64,000 nucleotides of DNA from Rhinolophus ferrumequinum (taxonomy: Eukaryota > Chordata > Mammalia > Chiroptera > Rhinolophidae). Positions within the stretch are counted from its first letter, which is position 1; each line of letters opens with the position of its first letter. Under the pieces are notes generated by a model, which was given only the letters and a program-made list of their open reading frames with translations, was not told where the DNA came from and searched no databases. Location: NCBI RefSeq assembly GCF_004115265.2, contig NC_046301.1, positions 38,776,714-38,840,713 of the forward strand, written 5' to 3'. Positions 37,031-53,282 of the stretch are shown in pieces. Position numbers and translations under genes: made by a program.

Positions 37031-38990
37031 TCATATGAAAGCTTTTGTGTTACTTATTTTCTACAGTTATGTATAGTACTTATATATAGTACATCTAGTA
37101 TTTTAAGCGTACTTTTGAGTTTTCACAAATGTATAGTAATACTACCATCAAACGATGGAAAACATTTAGAACACTCCTGTTGTCCTCATTTGAATGAAAC
37201 CCCTCCAAAACATTATTTAACTCTAAAAAAAACATGGGAAAGACTTAATTTTTTTTGCTCTTTAATAAAACTTGAAGCCGTTACTTTTATTTTCCAGTCT
37301 TTCAGAATTTATGCTGGAAATTTGAGGACGTGAAATGAATCCTGTGAACAGCAAAATGGGTGGTGGGGCTGTGTGGTTCATTGAAACAAGAGGCTTCCAG
37401 CACTTGTGTAAGAAAAAGATGTTGAAAAATTTCCCACATTTTCTTTTATACTGAGGATTGTTACTCAAAATGATACCCTCTCTCTGCAGCTCACCCCAAT
37501 TATTCCTTGGATGATTGCCTTACACATCCATACCTCTTTGTGGTGTTTCTACTGGGGAAAAACATTGTACTTGCATGGATATCACTCTGCTACTAGAATA
37601 AACTCAGAATGGTGGTGAATGTAACTCTCCAATTGGGAGGACTCTATGGTGTCACTGTGTGTAGAGCAGCAAAATAGAAATGCCAAATACTATGAGATTT
37701 AAAAAATTTAAAGATAAATGAAAAATCCTCTTGAATGATGTTAAATGCAAAAGTACACTACAAATATCTGTGGTCCAAACCCAGAGACAGTCTCGTCCCA
37801 GGTAACAATGTCCAAAGTCATGACCACATATTCTACATACGAAATTTGTAATGATGGCAAAAATGAAGATGGACTATGTCTATAGTTTTATCACTATGGT
37901 GAGTCATTACTGTTAATCAAGGAGCAGGATGTTCCATATTACCACCCTCTTCTGGACCCAAACAGTTCCTGAAACAGCATTTAATTTTTATTACATGGTG
38001 GAAATACAAGTGATCAATGATGACACCCTCACTCACTGAGGCTCCTACCCTCATAGAAAAGAAATATACACACCCAGCCTCCCTATTATGTCATCAGTTT
38101 TTACTTTCCTTGAAAGCCCTTATTTCCATCTTATAAACCAAAGCTTTACCATCTGTTAACCATCTCTTTTCCCACAAAAATATAAGCACCAGGACTGCAA
38201 GAACTTGATTCATGTCTCATGTCCAAATCCTAGTGTCTTATTTGTTCTGTCAACTCTAAACAGCATGGTACAATGGGGGATGCTGAAACATGAGCATCAA
38301 GAGTACAGTTCTTCAGAAAGGAAAGACAAAAAGCAAAGGCCCACATACAAAATAATAATTCACATCAAACTATATTCTTTTATAAACTTGCCATACTTAA
38401 AAATTTATTCCAAATGTTTTTTTAGTATGAAAAATTGGAAAAGGCTCTTATACCTGTCACCTCCCCAAAGGAGCTTTGTTAGAGAGAAAGATAGAATATA
38501 TACAATTGGTGATGTTCAGGGACTGTCTCAAGGCCAGTAGGAAAATCCCAAACACCAAACTTTCATTTTTCACTAACACTGAACACATTATCAAAGAGTT
38601 AAAACAAATTGCACAGTACAAATATACTTCAATTCACCCATGGATCCAACAGGCTTCAAAATGGAAATATTGAGTTTTAAGGAAAAGCACTACCCATTAA
38701 TGTTATGTATTATTATTAAAAGAGGACTCAGAATCTCATCGCAGTATTCATTTCTGAAAGTAATTAGTAGAAATACATTTTCCAATGATGTATTTTCAGA
38801 AAAAGGCTTGATAAATGCAATGTATTTACAACTTTAATAACAACTCTTTCATATTGAAAGTTTTCTGGAACATTATACACGGTTTAATTGCCATCAAGCT
38901 TTCTCACGTTACTTACATTTATATTTGGTTTTGGCAGAAGTTTTTACTTGTAAGAACGTGACCCAATTAATTCTTATCCATGATTACATT
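37031..38990 (-). other. Inverted copy of the 3' flank (copy c), downstream of gene B
   Basis: It aligns in reverse with 28800-25900 and 9000-7300, and contains gene B's 3' UTR near 38830-38990. Near 37050 it joins directly to the upstream-type sequence without the mariner-like MITE and solo LTR of unit 0. No gene. Confidence 0.65.
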
Positions 38991-39438
38991 CAAGAGGTTT
39001 TATCCAGTGATTCCTTTCATGTCTTCAGAACAAAAGGCTTCCCCACATCATGAACACTCATATGATGTCTCTACAGTGTACATTCTCATGTCTTCGAATG
39101 GTTGTGTGAAAAAGAAGGCATTACCACAGTGTCTACATTCATAGGGCTTCTCTCCAATATGAGTTCTTTCATGTATTCAAAGATCACTGGGACATCCAAA
39201 TGCTTTCCTACATGTTTTACATTCATAGGGTTTCCTTCCAGCATGATTTGTCATGTATTTGGAAACTTAGAGAACAGGAAGCTTTACCACATTGCTTACT
39301 CACAGGATCTCTGCTGTGAGACCTTTTGTGTGTTTGTACAAAACTTATCTGTAGACTTTACCATGTTGTTTACATTCATTGGGTTTCTCTCCAGTGTGAT
39401 TTTTTCATGTTTTGGAAGATAACTTGGACACCTGAATG
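38990..39438 (-). pseudogene. Decayed last fingers of gene B
   Basis: Finger repeats continue on the minus strand in shifting frames. A single-base deletion near 39475 (the linker ACATGAAGGGAAACCC lacks one base) moves the frame, and more indels follow. About four to five units can be traced. Confidence 0.8.
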
Positions 39439-41833
<2,395 letters not shown>

Positions 41834-42348
41834 ACATCTACAGGCTTTTCCACATTGTTTACAATTATAGGGTTTCTGTCCAGTGTGAGTTCTTTCATGT
41901 ATTTGAAGTAAAGTTGAATAAATGAAGGCTTTCCTACATATCTTACATTTATATGGCTTCTCTCCATATGTCAGATATACAGAAGGCTTGTATCTGATGT
42001 GCCCATTAAGAGATGACTGCTGCATGAAGAATTTTCCACACACACTGTATTCCCATGGTTTTACTCCAGAAGGAGTTTTCTTGTTCAGACTGAGATTTGG
42101 AATAAGGCTGAAGTTTTCTCCACATTTACTTCCCTCTTTCCTTTCACAGATTCTCTCTACCATATGACTTCTATAAAAAACAAGAAGCACATTATTAGTG
42201 ATTTCTTTATCAGTCATTTTATATTAGTAAAATATTTAACCTACATTTTTATGATTTATTCCCAAAGTATAGGTTTTCTGCCTGGTCTAAATTGTTTGAA
42301 ATTGAACACCCTGAATGTTCTGTAAAGAACTTTACCCTTGTTATTATC

Positions 42349-42667
42349 AAAACAGCCATCTTCTTCTGCCTCCCCTTCCTTCACCCCCCCCCCCCCACTC
42401 TGGTTCAAGCCATTGTTTCTCAGTCTAGTTGTGTAGGACAAAGCTTCTTGGTCCATGCTGGTATTATGAGCCTTGCGCTCCTCCTGGCTGAGTCGCTGGT
42501 CTTCGGTCGGCTGCTCATGGCAACCCAGCTCCAGGGAGAGCCGTTATTCATAATCTTAGTCATAGAGGGTGCAGCTCACTGGCCCATGTGGGAATCAAAC
42601 CAGCGACCTTGGCATTAGGAGCACGGAGCTCCAATTTCCTGAGTTACCGGGCCAGCCCCAAAACAGC
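42349..42667 (-). mobile_element. tRNA-derived SINE (Rhin-1-like) in intron 3 of gene B
   Basis: Minus-strand element 42357-42659 with the B-box region at 42590 and a C-rich tail end (42386-42400). Target duplication aaaacagc at 42349-42356 and 42660-42667. Confidence 0.85.
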
Positions 42668-42879
42668 AATATTCATATATAGGGTTTCTTTCTACTGCTT
42701 GCAAGTGAACTATTTTGCAAACACTGAACATCTATATCATATATTAAAAAGTAATTTGGTAAAAGTGTTCTGAGATTAAATTTGAAGAAGTGGTTGTTTT
42801 GGTTGCTTTTTTAAAAAAATTTTATAACACACCAAGATTCTCATATAAGACAATGCTTTCTACTGTGACTGTGACTCAC

Positions 42880-42937
42880 CTTTTTCTCCCCTGGTTTTTG
42901 TACTGATCTTCAATGTCATGATTTTCCCATTTCTTTC
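42880..42937 (-). CDS. Gene B exon 3
   Basis: 58 bp between acceptor TTTTAG (42943-42938) and donor GTGAGT (42879-42874). It encodes GKKWENHDIEDQYKNQGRK. It is three bases shorter than gene A's, an in-frame loss at its end, and keeps the frame into exon 4. Confidence 0.9.
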
Positions 42938-42996
42938 CTAAAATGCAGACCAACAAAAATGAATCTAAAGTATTAGAAATTACAGGAAAATTATTA

Positions 42997-43377
<381 letters not shown>

Positions 43378-43672
43378 CTACGACTTGATCATCAGAAACA
43401 TACTCTTCATACTTCCTCATAAATTCAGCAGCATCATAAACATGGAAATTATTTACATTTGTATAGTGATCCTATTATATCCTATTTTTCTCTAATGGCA
43501 GGGTACAGAACATGTTGGGAAAGGACAGAAATGCTATACAGATAAAACAAATATTATTTTTAAATCAATTCTTTGTAAGAAAAAAATTTTTCATGTCATT
43601 CCTTTAGCCCACCACTTACAGCACTCCATGAGGTAGATGGTCACTTCTGCATGAGGTTTCAGTGAATAAACA

Positions 43673-44004
43673 CATAGTCAAGGGCCGGCCCAGTGGCTCA
43701 GGCAGTTGGAGCTCCATGCTCCTAACGCCGAAGACTGCCGGTTCGATTCCCACATGGGCCAGTGGGCTCTCAACCACAAGGTTGCCAGTTGAACTCCTCA
43801 ACTCCTGCAGGGAATGGTGGGCTCCTCCCCCTGCAACTAACAATGGCAACTGGACCTGGAGCTGAGCCGCAGGATGCTCCACAACTGAGAAAGAAAGGAC
43901 AACAACTTGACTTGGAAAAACCCTGGAAATACACAGTTCCCCAGTAAAATCCTGTCCCCTTTCCCCAAAAAAACCTTTAAAAAAAAAAAAGAAGCATAGC
44001 CAAG
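43673..44004 (+). mobile_element. tRNA-derived SINE (Rhin-1-like), full length
   Basis: Element 43683-43994: head ggccggcccagtggctcagg, B box ggttcgattcccacatgggc, body with 'gacaacaacttgacttgg', and an A-rich tail. Target duplication catagtcaag / catagccaag at 43673-43682 and 43995-44004. This is the clearest copy for family identification. Confidence 0.9.
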
Positions 44005-44092
44005 AACTGGAAGCTTTTTCCTCTATTCCCATCACCAAACATGACAAACCCAGGTGGCCATATTGTCCTAAAGTTCTCCAGTCCATTAGAAG

Positions 44093-44621
44093 TACAGACA
44101 TAACTCATTTTATTTCACTTCACTTTATTGCACTTCGCAGAAACTGCATTTTTTATCAACATCAGGTCCAGATCCTCCACTAGCAAAAAGAGTATCTCAC
44201 TGAAGGCTCAGATGATGGTTAGTATTTTTTAGCAATAAAGCATTCAAACATTTTTAATTTTTCAATTACAGTTGACATTCAATATTATATAGTTTCAGGT
44301 GTACAGCATAGTGGTTAGACATTTATATAACTTATGAAGTGACGCCCCCCCCGACGTTATACATAGTTATTACAATATTATTGACTGTATTCCCTATGCT
44401 GTACTTTATATCCCCTCCATGAAGCATTTTTAATTAAGGTATGTACATTAGTTTATTAGACATAATGCTATTGCACACTTAATTGACTACGGTATAGTAT
44501 GAACATAACATTTATATGCACTGGGAAACAAAAAAAATTCGTGTGACTCGCTTTATTGTGATATTTGCTTTATTGTGGTGGTCTGGAACCAAACCTACAA
44601 TGTTTCCGAGCTATGCTTGTA
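44093..44621. mobile_element. Tigger1 DNA transposon remnant with an L1 3'-end fragment inside
   Basis: TA at 44093-44094 and 44620-44621; ends cagacataactcattttatt and 'gagctatgcttg'. At about 44255-44420 lies the antisense L1 3' UTR ('caattacagttgacattcaa'). It lies in intron 1 of gene B at a place not matched in gene A. Confidence 0.8.
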
Positions 44622-45500
44622 ATCAGATGAAGCTGGCTGAATAAAACTATTAATGTAAGAAAGCATTGCTTTTACCTTATGTAATATTTATCACAGACGC
44701 ATTTCTTTCTCTCTCTCTCTGTCTGATTTGATGGTGCTAGAAAGTTATTAGAGCTCAGACGTGAAGAAGACATGACACCTTAAACCACAAAATCCCTATA
44801 CTCTGTGCCTCAGGGCTGCTGCCAATAAATTTTTGGCACACATAGACATACACACTGAGATAATAAGCCAGAAGTGTGCTTCCTGGCAGGGCCATAAGCA
44901 GTCTAGCCTGAGCCTTGCTGACACTGAGGAAAAAGTTAATAGCTGCAGATTGCAAGAGAGTTCACTGACATACACAATGGCTTGAAAATGAATTGGCTCA
45001 TGATTATAAACTACGTAAATATGTCAGTAGTGCTTTACTCCAAAATCACCTAAAATCGCCATTTCCCAATCAGGAGAAGTGTTTTCTGATCAGTCACCCT
45101 AGAGGTTTCCCTCCCTTCTTGTGTCATGTCCAAGCTCCCCCGTGGAGTAAAGGAACATGAGAGCTCAGCCCCTGAGTGTGGGAATCCCTCAGCTGATGAC
45201 ACCACACTCGGCCTCTAGGATACAAAAGGGGTTATTGCTTTCAAAACTGAGGTCTCTGGGGAGAGTAAGGCAGACCTCTCAAGCAGGCATGAGCGAGCTT
45301 GCAAGAGCTAGGGAGAAAGTTCACACACAAGGGTGGAAGTTCACTTCCTATCCCAAAAGAGGGAGCACTAAGTCTTCCTTATCACCTTGCACAGATGCAG
45401 GACACAAGAAAAGATGAGGCTTTAAAGCTTTCAGGTGTCAATCATGAAAAACTGGATTCAACGACTTCAGGTTTCTGGTCTGGCATTTAAATAACTTAGA
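44622..45500 (-). other. Gene B intron 1 sequence
   Basis: Partly paralogous to 20600-21500 of gene A in inverted form. No gene; open frames at 45157-45490 show no known protein. Confidence 0.45.
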
Positions 45501-47640
45501 TATTGTCATTAGCAACCTCACTAGAAAAAAGTTTAAAAAACTTGAAATAAACTTCTCTTCTTAGATCTATCAGAGCATTTAAGTCACAGGATAACCCAGT
45601 GTCTCCAAAATTAAGAAAGAGAAAACAAACATGGCATTTTAAATTACTCCCCTCCCCAAACATTCTGTTCTTAACACAGCCTATACACACACAAAAAACT
45701 CTGAGTCTCATGCAAAGACAAAAAGGAAAATATCCATGAACCCTGGGACAACCTTCTTTAAACAGAAGGCTTAAATACACATCAGGGAACTAACTGAAGG
45801 AAGAGAAAGACAGAAAAGACAAGAAGAATTCAGTGAAGTACACTCAGACTTTCCTAAAATTAACGATGGAAGGCAAAATGTAGGTCTAGGAAGCTCAGAG
45901 AACACAAGACATGGTAAACAGCAAAAGTGAACACCCAAGTATCTCATATTCACACCAGACAAAAATCAAAGATAAAGACAATATATTGAAATGAGCTAGA
46001 GGGGAAAACACCTTAGTTATAGAGAAACAAAGGTTAGAATTAAATCAGACTTCTTTTCAGAAACTGTGCAAACAAGAAGAGAGTGGAGTGAAATATTTAA
46101 AGTTTGAAAGAAAAATACCACTCTCTTAGAATTCTGTGTCAAGCAAAATTACCTTTCAAAAATAAAGAAAAAATAAGAACCTTTGAAACAAAAATTGAGG
46201 GAATTTTTTATTAGTACACATGCTTGGAAGAAATGCTCAAAAATTCATCAGAAAGAATGTAAAGGGTGAAGGTGAGAGACTACAGAAAATGAAGGTAAAA
46301 TATCTTTTGTATTTCTTGTATTTAAGATAACAGATGATACTTTGTTTAAAATAATATTGTTAACAATTTATTTGGCAATTATGAGCTTTTGGAGAAGTGA
46401 AATTAATGACAACAATGTGACAAGGGACACAGAAGGGGGAATTGGGAATAGTGTGATCTTTGGTACTTGCATGGCCAGTGAAGTGGTACAGTGTGACTTG
46501 ACACAGGAGGTGACTTAGTTGTAAATGTATACTCAAAACTCAAGGGTAACCAATAAAATAGTTTCTAAAAATATGATATCCTAAGAGAAGAGAAAAAAAA
46601 TGAATCAGGTAGAATGCTCAATTAAAGCCACAAAAGACAGAAAAAGGTAGAAAATCAAAAGAAACAAAGAACAAGACCAACATACAGAAACAGTAAAAGG
46701 TGTGGTAGATATTAATCCAACTGAATCAATCACCACTTTATCATCAATAGTCTCGATACAACTGAAAGATACAGTTATATCAACTTTCAAACACAATTAG
46801 ATGTCTAGAAGAAAGGCATTTTAAATATAAAGACAGAAATAGATGAAAGGTAAAGGGATTTTAAAAAATGTACCATGCCAACACTAATGAAAAGAAAGCT
46901 GCACGGGTATATGAATTTCAGAAAATCACGAAGGACAGAGTTGAATTAAAAGCCTCATATAATAACTGAATTTCATTGTAATCTATGGAATACTTTATGC
47001 AACAACAGCCAAATTCACGTTCTTGCAAGTTCACATGGAACATTCACCAAGACAGGACACATTCTGGGACATAAAACACAACAAACTTGAAAGAATAGAA
47101 ATCATATAAAATATGGTGTCACATCACTATGGCATTAATCTAGAAACAATAGAAAGATAGTTGATAACCCCAAAATGTGAAAATTCAACAACACACTTTT
47201 AAATAATGAAGTGAAAATGAAATTCATGAAATGTTGTGGGATGCAGCAAAAATAACGCTTAGAGGGAAGTTTATGCCATAGAATTGTTGAAAGTAAACTG
47301 ACATCTGAAGACGCTTAACCATAGAGCTGGGAGGACTGTGGGTGGAGCTGGGCCCCTTGTTACCTCTCTAGTCTTGACTTCCTGTTGAATTCTATGGTAA
47401 CCACCAGGGGAAGGGAGGCAAATAAAGGGGGAAGCTATGTTGAGCTAGACTGTTCTTCCTACGTGGGTGGCTGGTGTGCAAGACCAGCCGGAAAGTGTAC
47501 AAAACACTCTTTGGTTCTGTTTTTTCTTTTCCTTTTCCCGAATAAACCGTTTTCTTTTGGCATTTTATCTGGCGAATTATTTGGCCAGTCGACAGAATAT
47601 ACTAGGGAAAAAATGTGTAATCAATAGTATAAGCATCTAA
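45501..47640 (+). mobile_element. Old L1 LINE in intron 1 of gene B, paralogous to that in gene A
   Basis: A-rich plus-strand L1 sequence matching 16738-20560 in reverse (46905-46950 is the mate of 19080-19125). Both introns therefore inherited one insertion. It is antisense to gene B, just as the other copy is antisense to gene A. Confidence 0.75.
47281..47598 (+). mobile_element. Solo LTR of an endogenous retrovirus (fossil), inside the L1
   Basis: Element 47285-47594, TGTTGAAAG...TCGACA, flanked by 4-bp direct repeats GAAT (47281-47284 and 47595-47598). AATAAA at 47541. The short U3 has no clear TATA box. Probably class I by duplication length. Inserted after the L1. Confidence 0.65.
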
Positions 47641-48819
47641 CTTAGGAAACAATAAAGGAAGAGCAAATTAAACCCAAAGTAAGCAGAATAATAGTAATTA
47701 GAAAAGAAATCAATGTAATTGTGCAAAAGCAATGAAGAAAATATAAACCAAAAAAAAGCTGGTTGTGTTATCTAGTCAACATAACCAGGAGACAGAAATT
47801 ACATCCTAAGGCCATCACGGGTAACTCCAGGTGTGAGAGATGGATGGTCATTGAAGCCTCTATGGTGAAGAGGTCTCTGAGGACACTATCAGGTGTGCCT
47901 ATTACATGGCAATTTTAAAAGACTAGAGCCTTCTGTGGTATCGGTGCCCATTCAAAGTGGGACAATTTGCAAGTAAGCATAAATGGGCTCAAGTAAAATT
48001 TATAAACAAGGAATATGTTGCCTCTTGAACGTGAAAAGAATCTAGACAATGTTGTGGGTGTTGAGAGGGATTTCTAGCTATTTCTTCATGATTTCAGAAA
48101 GGAAGTGGTCTTCAGTTTATTAAGTAATCTTTTTGAAAATGTATCCAAGGCCTCAGGGTCTCATAATATGTCTGGGGCAATGGCTCCTCCACTTTTTACA
48201 AGCCTCTTTTTCCAATACATGTATGTCCTGAATGTCAAATGAATGTCATGTCATACCTGTTCTCCTGGAGCAAGGTAAACGGACTATGTGCGGTGGTAAT
48301 GGTGCTGAGGTTCCCTGAGGGGAACCAGGTAAAGGTGTGTCCTGTCCCTTCAGAGGTGAAGGCCACCTGAAGCTGAGAGGCTGTTGACATAGGCACGAGC
48401 AGACTAGACTTGGAATGTGTACTGGTTGTACCTGTTGCTAGGTGGATGGAGGCAGTAATTTCCATAATGTTGGGGACTGGGATAGTGTTTTCTTTGGTGT
48501 GACCACGCCTCAGGGTTGCAGTAATCCAGTATCATTCATTCCTTCCAGGTTTGAAAATAAGTCACATTCAGATGTTTAAAGGAGAAGCACTGGGGAGAAT
48601 CACTTCTTCCTAATAGGTTTCTTATAACAGTTTTCAATCCTTCAGGGTCCTCTGTAATTTACACTAGACCCTATTAACTAATTTAAGTTAGGGGTAAGAA
48701 CCATGGAGTCCCATTTTGTGAAGCCAATTTGGAAGTGGCAAAGACTTAATTCAATTAAATTTTAATTTATCAGTTATTGGTTTAGAGCTTTCCTGGTCAC
48801 TATGGGTTATTTTAGGAGA
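47641..48819 (-). mobile_element. Fragment of the same ERV fossil (pol-like) in gene B intron 1
   Basis: About 47760-48560 on the minus strand resembles the reverse-transcriptase part of a retroviral pol and aligns with about 60760-60900 in gene C. It is broken in many places and has no LTRs of its own. Its presence in introns of B and C (and a different part in A) dates the insertion before the gene duplications. Confidence 0.5.
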
Positions 48820-49340
48820 ATGGGTGCTACAACACCTGAGCAGCCCCAGGAATGAATTCTGGGAGCTCCACACACACTCCCCTCTCCTGTAAGCATGGAA
48901 GCGCTCCCTCCCCCAGGCTTCCATTCTCACAGTGAGGAAACTCTCAGCCTGACTCAGTTTAAGGTTCTGACCCAAATGAACTCCCCAATTCACAAACCCT
49001 TCGTCCACAAGACAGAACACCTGATCTTCACAGACTTCTCAATGTGCAAAAATTAGAGTGCACCTACACTGGGGATGTAAAACTCCAATATAAGATTTAA
49101 AAATGTCTAGGCCTAAAAAACTGCAACCACAACCTCACAAAGGGCATCATCACCACCCCCCTTGTGCACATGCACCTCCAGCTTTCCAGGGCTGCAGCTT
49201 CTCTCAGCGTAAAGGCCCCTCCACGGTGGGTGTGAGCAGGTAGGACACCTGCAGGGGAGGCTCCCCAGGAAGAACCACTGGGCCTTCAAGTACTTCCCTT
49301 TGCAGCTCAAGGGGCTTTAGCCTGGGTCACTGACAACAGG
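48820..49340 (-). other. Conserved intronic block, gene B copy
   Basis: Mate of 13820-14400 and 57400-57980 (see 13620-14420). 49185-49310 is nearly identical to both. Confidence 0.6.
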
Positions 49341-50628
49341 CTTCTGCTCCCCACTGGAGTTGCTTTGGATCACAGTTGATATTCTAAATGATACAAACCC
49401 AGTGTTTGAATAATCCACCAAGATCACATAAACTCAGCATTTACATGGAAAGGAAGAAAATTGTAAGGGTCTTTCAGTAGTTCAACCAAAAAAATGCCAA
49501 ACATCAATTCCTTTCAGAAAAAAAGCTTTAAGTTATTTATGATTTGCAAAGAAAGAAATTGGTTTGTAAATGATTACTTGAACAATTCTGTTCTGCTAGG
49601 CTAAGCCCTGAAATTGTATTTTGAAACATCCAAAAGTACAACAAACCTCAGGAACTTACTACACATGGTCAGGGGACGAAAGAAAGAAGACTTCTAAACA
49701 AATAGAATGTAATACTGGAATATTTTGGGGTTTTTTCTGAAATTCACCACTTTCGTGCCTATTTGAAACTATTGTATACAGACTTTCAATCATATTAATT
49801 AGATTTTACATTTGCTGTAAAAGGGCGACTTTTTTAAAAAAAAGTAAATAAGTCTTTCAAGGTGACAAACCCAGGGAGAGGCAGTGCTGACAGGAGAGAT
49901 CACCAGGAAAGGTTCCAAAGAGGAACCTCCACTCAAAGGACTTCACATTGTGCCCAGGAAGATCCTGGGGGAGAGGAAAGGGGATTTCACACGTCTTTCA
50001 GGGGGTTATTCTCGGCTAAAATAGCCTCTCACGTAAAATATCCACAGATGACTATAAATCTTTATATTTAGCCATTGCACGGCTCTGGGGTGGGGGGAAG
50101 TGTACAATTAAAATATCGGGTGTGTTTGAAATGCACCTCGCAGGACAAATTGTTGATAATGACGCTGTGAATCAGAAAAGGAAAGCTGGCTTATGGAATC
50201 TGAGGGATCTGGAAATTCAGGGACTTGTTGCCAGTGCCAGGAAGAGCCAGGCTGAGGGGACAGGGTCCTAGATTTGAGACCCTGCTCCCCCAAATATTTG
50301 GAAAACTCAGGCGAAAAACGGCTGCCCTTTAGGAAAAAGTAGGAACTGGGGACCTCATAAACCACAGTTCCTTCCACGCACGAACCCCCAGAGATGGAGT
50401 CACGATTGTCACCTGATGACCCTTCCTGTGGTCACCGCAGTATCTAGGGAGCTGCCGGCCCAGCTTCCATGCTGTGTGCCGGAAGGGACTGAGGTCCGAG
50501 CGACACCTCCCGGGGACTCGGGCTCGGAGACTCCGGATTGGAAGGCGGGGAGGCAGGTTGCCACAGCCAGTTCTAACCGGCCCCTCCCTACGTAGTCCCC
50601 ATCCTAGGACCCCTGTTACCCCACACTC
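49341..50628 (-). other. Start of gene B intron 1
   Basis: Aligns in reverse with 11014-13800 and 56485-57400. GC content rises toward exon 1. No coding evidence. Confidence 0.6.
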
Positions 50629-50630
50629 AC

Positions 50631-50870
50631 CATTTCTAGGTCTCCTGGGTCTCCCTGACTCCTGCTTATGAGTCCCAGACTGGTACAGATCACAGCGACA
50701 GATGGGGCAGAGCAGCGTGGGACTTTAAGGACAGGGGAGATGCGAGCTGAGCGCAGCTGGAGCGAGCTGGATGTCTGCGTGGCTGCAGAGCTGCGCCCCA
50801 ACCAGCTGCGCCCCAACCACCTGCCCCTGCAGCTCCTGATCAGACAGTTCCCAGAACATGGCTCCTTCTG
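50631..50870 (-). promoter_or_regulatory. Promoter and exon 1 of KRAB-ZNF gene B
   Basis: The minus strand shows ..gagacctagaaATG (50633-50631) followed by donor GTGAGTG, as in A and C. The transcription start is probably near 50750-50830. The place of the CCAAT box of A and C (ccaatcag) reads ctgatcag here (about 50837-50846 on +), so the motif appears lost. The GC-rich region carries a short tandem repeat of 'ccaaccagctgcgcc' type on the plus strand. Confidence 0.8.
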
Positions 50871-51218
50871 AGTTGCAGAAGCCTGAGGTTAAGGGTCTGA
50901 GATCAAATCAGCTCTATAGAACTCATCCTCTCCAGGGACGTTTGCATCAAAAGTAGTGCTGTGCGTCCACCGTGGAATGGTCATCCTTCCTGACAAACAC
51001 ACTGAAAAGTCACCTCACCATATGTAATGATTATCTGGTTCCATTTTGATCTTTGTGCACCACTGGAGTCGGATGTGGTTTTGCTAGAAGGGTGCACAGG
51101 TACACATACCGGGGATGCGTTAGGTGGTCAGAGCACTGGAACAAAAAACAAGCTGTCATTTCTGAAGAAAAATGACCTCTGGGTGTTTAGAAAGGTTACC
51201 TTAGCAAATGTTTCTGAG

Positions 51219-51271
<53 letters not shown>

Positions 51272-53282
51272 GCACACATACCCCATAGGAAATATAAACT
51301 GGTGGTTATATTTCTCATCACTTGTTGAATCACTCTCTGTGGTCACGTGCTACCCCTTACTGGTGGCTACACTGTTTAATCCACCGATAATGAATTTATC
51401 AGAAAACTCGGTTTCATCTAAATAATAATCCCACTGATGGGCGAGTCTGATACTAGAGCTTAACATTCATTCTGACAATGATGGAATCACTCCGTGACAC
51501 TCCATATAGTACGCACAGATACCATTTCTGACCATTTCCTCTCCACATTCCCTGGGGAAATGCTCTCCTTTAATATCACGTAAGACAAACAGTCCCTCCC
51601 AAACTGCAGCAATAACTCCATCATGCCCAGGGACAGAGAAGCACCCCTGGAGGCCATCTGACACGTGAAGACTGAGGGGCGAGCCAAAGACCGTAGGAAT
51701 CTAAATGGAAAGAGAGTAGGAAGGCCCAGGTTTCAACCAGTGCTCGGCATACAGGGCAGACCACTGCCTGGCGGCAGTAGTCATCATACAGTCACCATAC
51801 AGTGTCCTCAGTCACCATACAGTGTAGGAAGAGAAGTTCTGTGGATATTCAGCATGAGGAATTCAGAGATGGAGAAGACATTTCTGTTTCATAATCTTTT
51901 TTCACCTTCCCTTTAAGAACTATCTGGAAAACAATAGTCTCGACAATAATCACTCTGACTTCCTAAAGTCTGGAATACCTTTAGTTTTTTGTTTTGTTTT
52001 ATCTCCTAACTCTTCATCTCCACCTCAGATGAAGGACACCCCCCACCCCGTCCCACCCCCACCATACTAAGAATGTGCATTCACTGGGCAAGATGCATAA
52101 GTCTGGTTCCTTTTCTCACACTGTTGAACTTGACAAACTTAGTGCCGAGGAAATCACATGTTGTCCCTGTCTTTCCCCACCCAGTTATCATTTGCACCTG
52201 TGGGAATGGTACAGTTCCAGCAGTGGCCCCTTCTGGTTAGGAACTGTTGATGTGCTTCCTGCACTGGTGGCCGTGAACTGTTCTGCTTCTCACAATCTGC
52301 CCCTCTACTGAGGTCACATCAGGGTGATTTCGGGGTCCTTCCATCACTGTTGTCGGCACTGTAGACATGATATGTTAAGGTGTGTTTGGGAAGAGGAGGT
52401 GGTTCCTGTCATACACCGGCCAGAGTATACTCAGAGTGTTGGTGTATCACCCATACTTAGGGAAGCCCGGGAGAACTCAAGACTCCGGGAGTCCTTTGTA
52501 TATGTGGAGAGAGATGCTTTCCCCATGACCTTGAAAAATGGCCCTAATGAAATGTTACCCAGGGTTCAAAAAATTGGTCTTGGTTCTGAATAAAAATAAG
52601 GGAGCAGATGATCCTTTTTGTGGTTGAAAGCATGAATGAAGTAACTTTAAATGGCAGAATAACAAGATATATGTTTGTACTTAAAATATATTTTTCCTTT
52701 ATAGTCTGACAGAAATATTGACAGGCTGTTTGAGGTAGTAGTGGGAGAGAGAATCAACCAAATTCTTCTAACTTGTGGGGGAAGGCATGAAATACCATAA
52801 ACTAATAATCACAACCGTTATTTTGAAGATTTGAAAGTATGGGAAAATAAGCACTTGAAGAAGAAATCAAAATTGTCATCACAGAACTTTATTAAAAGCA
52901 TTAGTTCTCAGTAGTTTCACAGGCCAGTTTCAACCTTACTTTTCAGGGAAGAACAGATTCATCTGCAGTGTAGAATGTTGTAGACTACACTGAGAAAAGT
53001 CCTGCTTTTGTCTTTATAAGATGATGACAATGAGAATAGGAACAGGAATGCTAAAGCTAATAAAGGCCTTTAGGGAGGCTCTCAGCACCATGGGTGGACT
53101 GGCTCATGATTTTTCATCTTCTCAGACTTCTAAACATGGAAGCACTAATATGATCACACTTGATAAGAGAGGAAACTGAGACTTGGAGCTAAATAACTTG
53201 TCTAACTTTACATAGGCGGTCAGTGGAGATGCTCAGACTCATCACCACAAAAACAAACTGCAGACCTATTTCCTCTGTGATT
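50871..53282. other. Intergenic region between divergent genes B and C, left part
   Basis: 50999-51060 matches 56115-56060 in inverted orientation, so the upstream regions of B and C form an inverted repeat. Otherwise no gene and no named repeat except a microsatellite. Open frames are short and unremarkable. Confidence 0.55.
51217..51270. repeat. (TG)n microsatellite
   Basis: About 26 TG units with one TATA interruption near 51232. Confidence 0.97.

Noticed and set aside
43616-44101. 161-codon minus-strand frame
   Set aside because: Antisense of a SINE and its A-rich tail.
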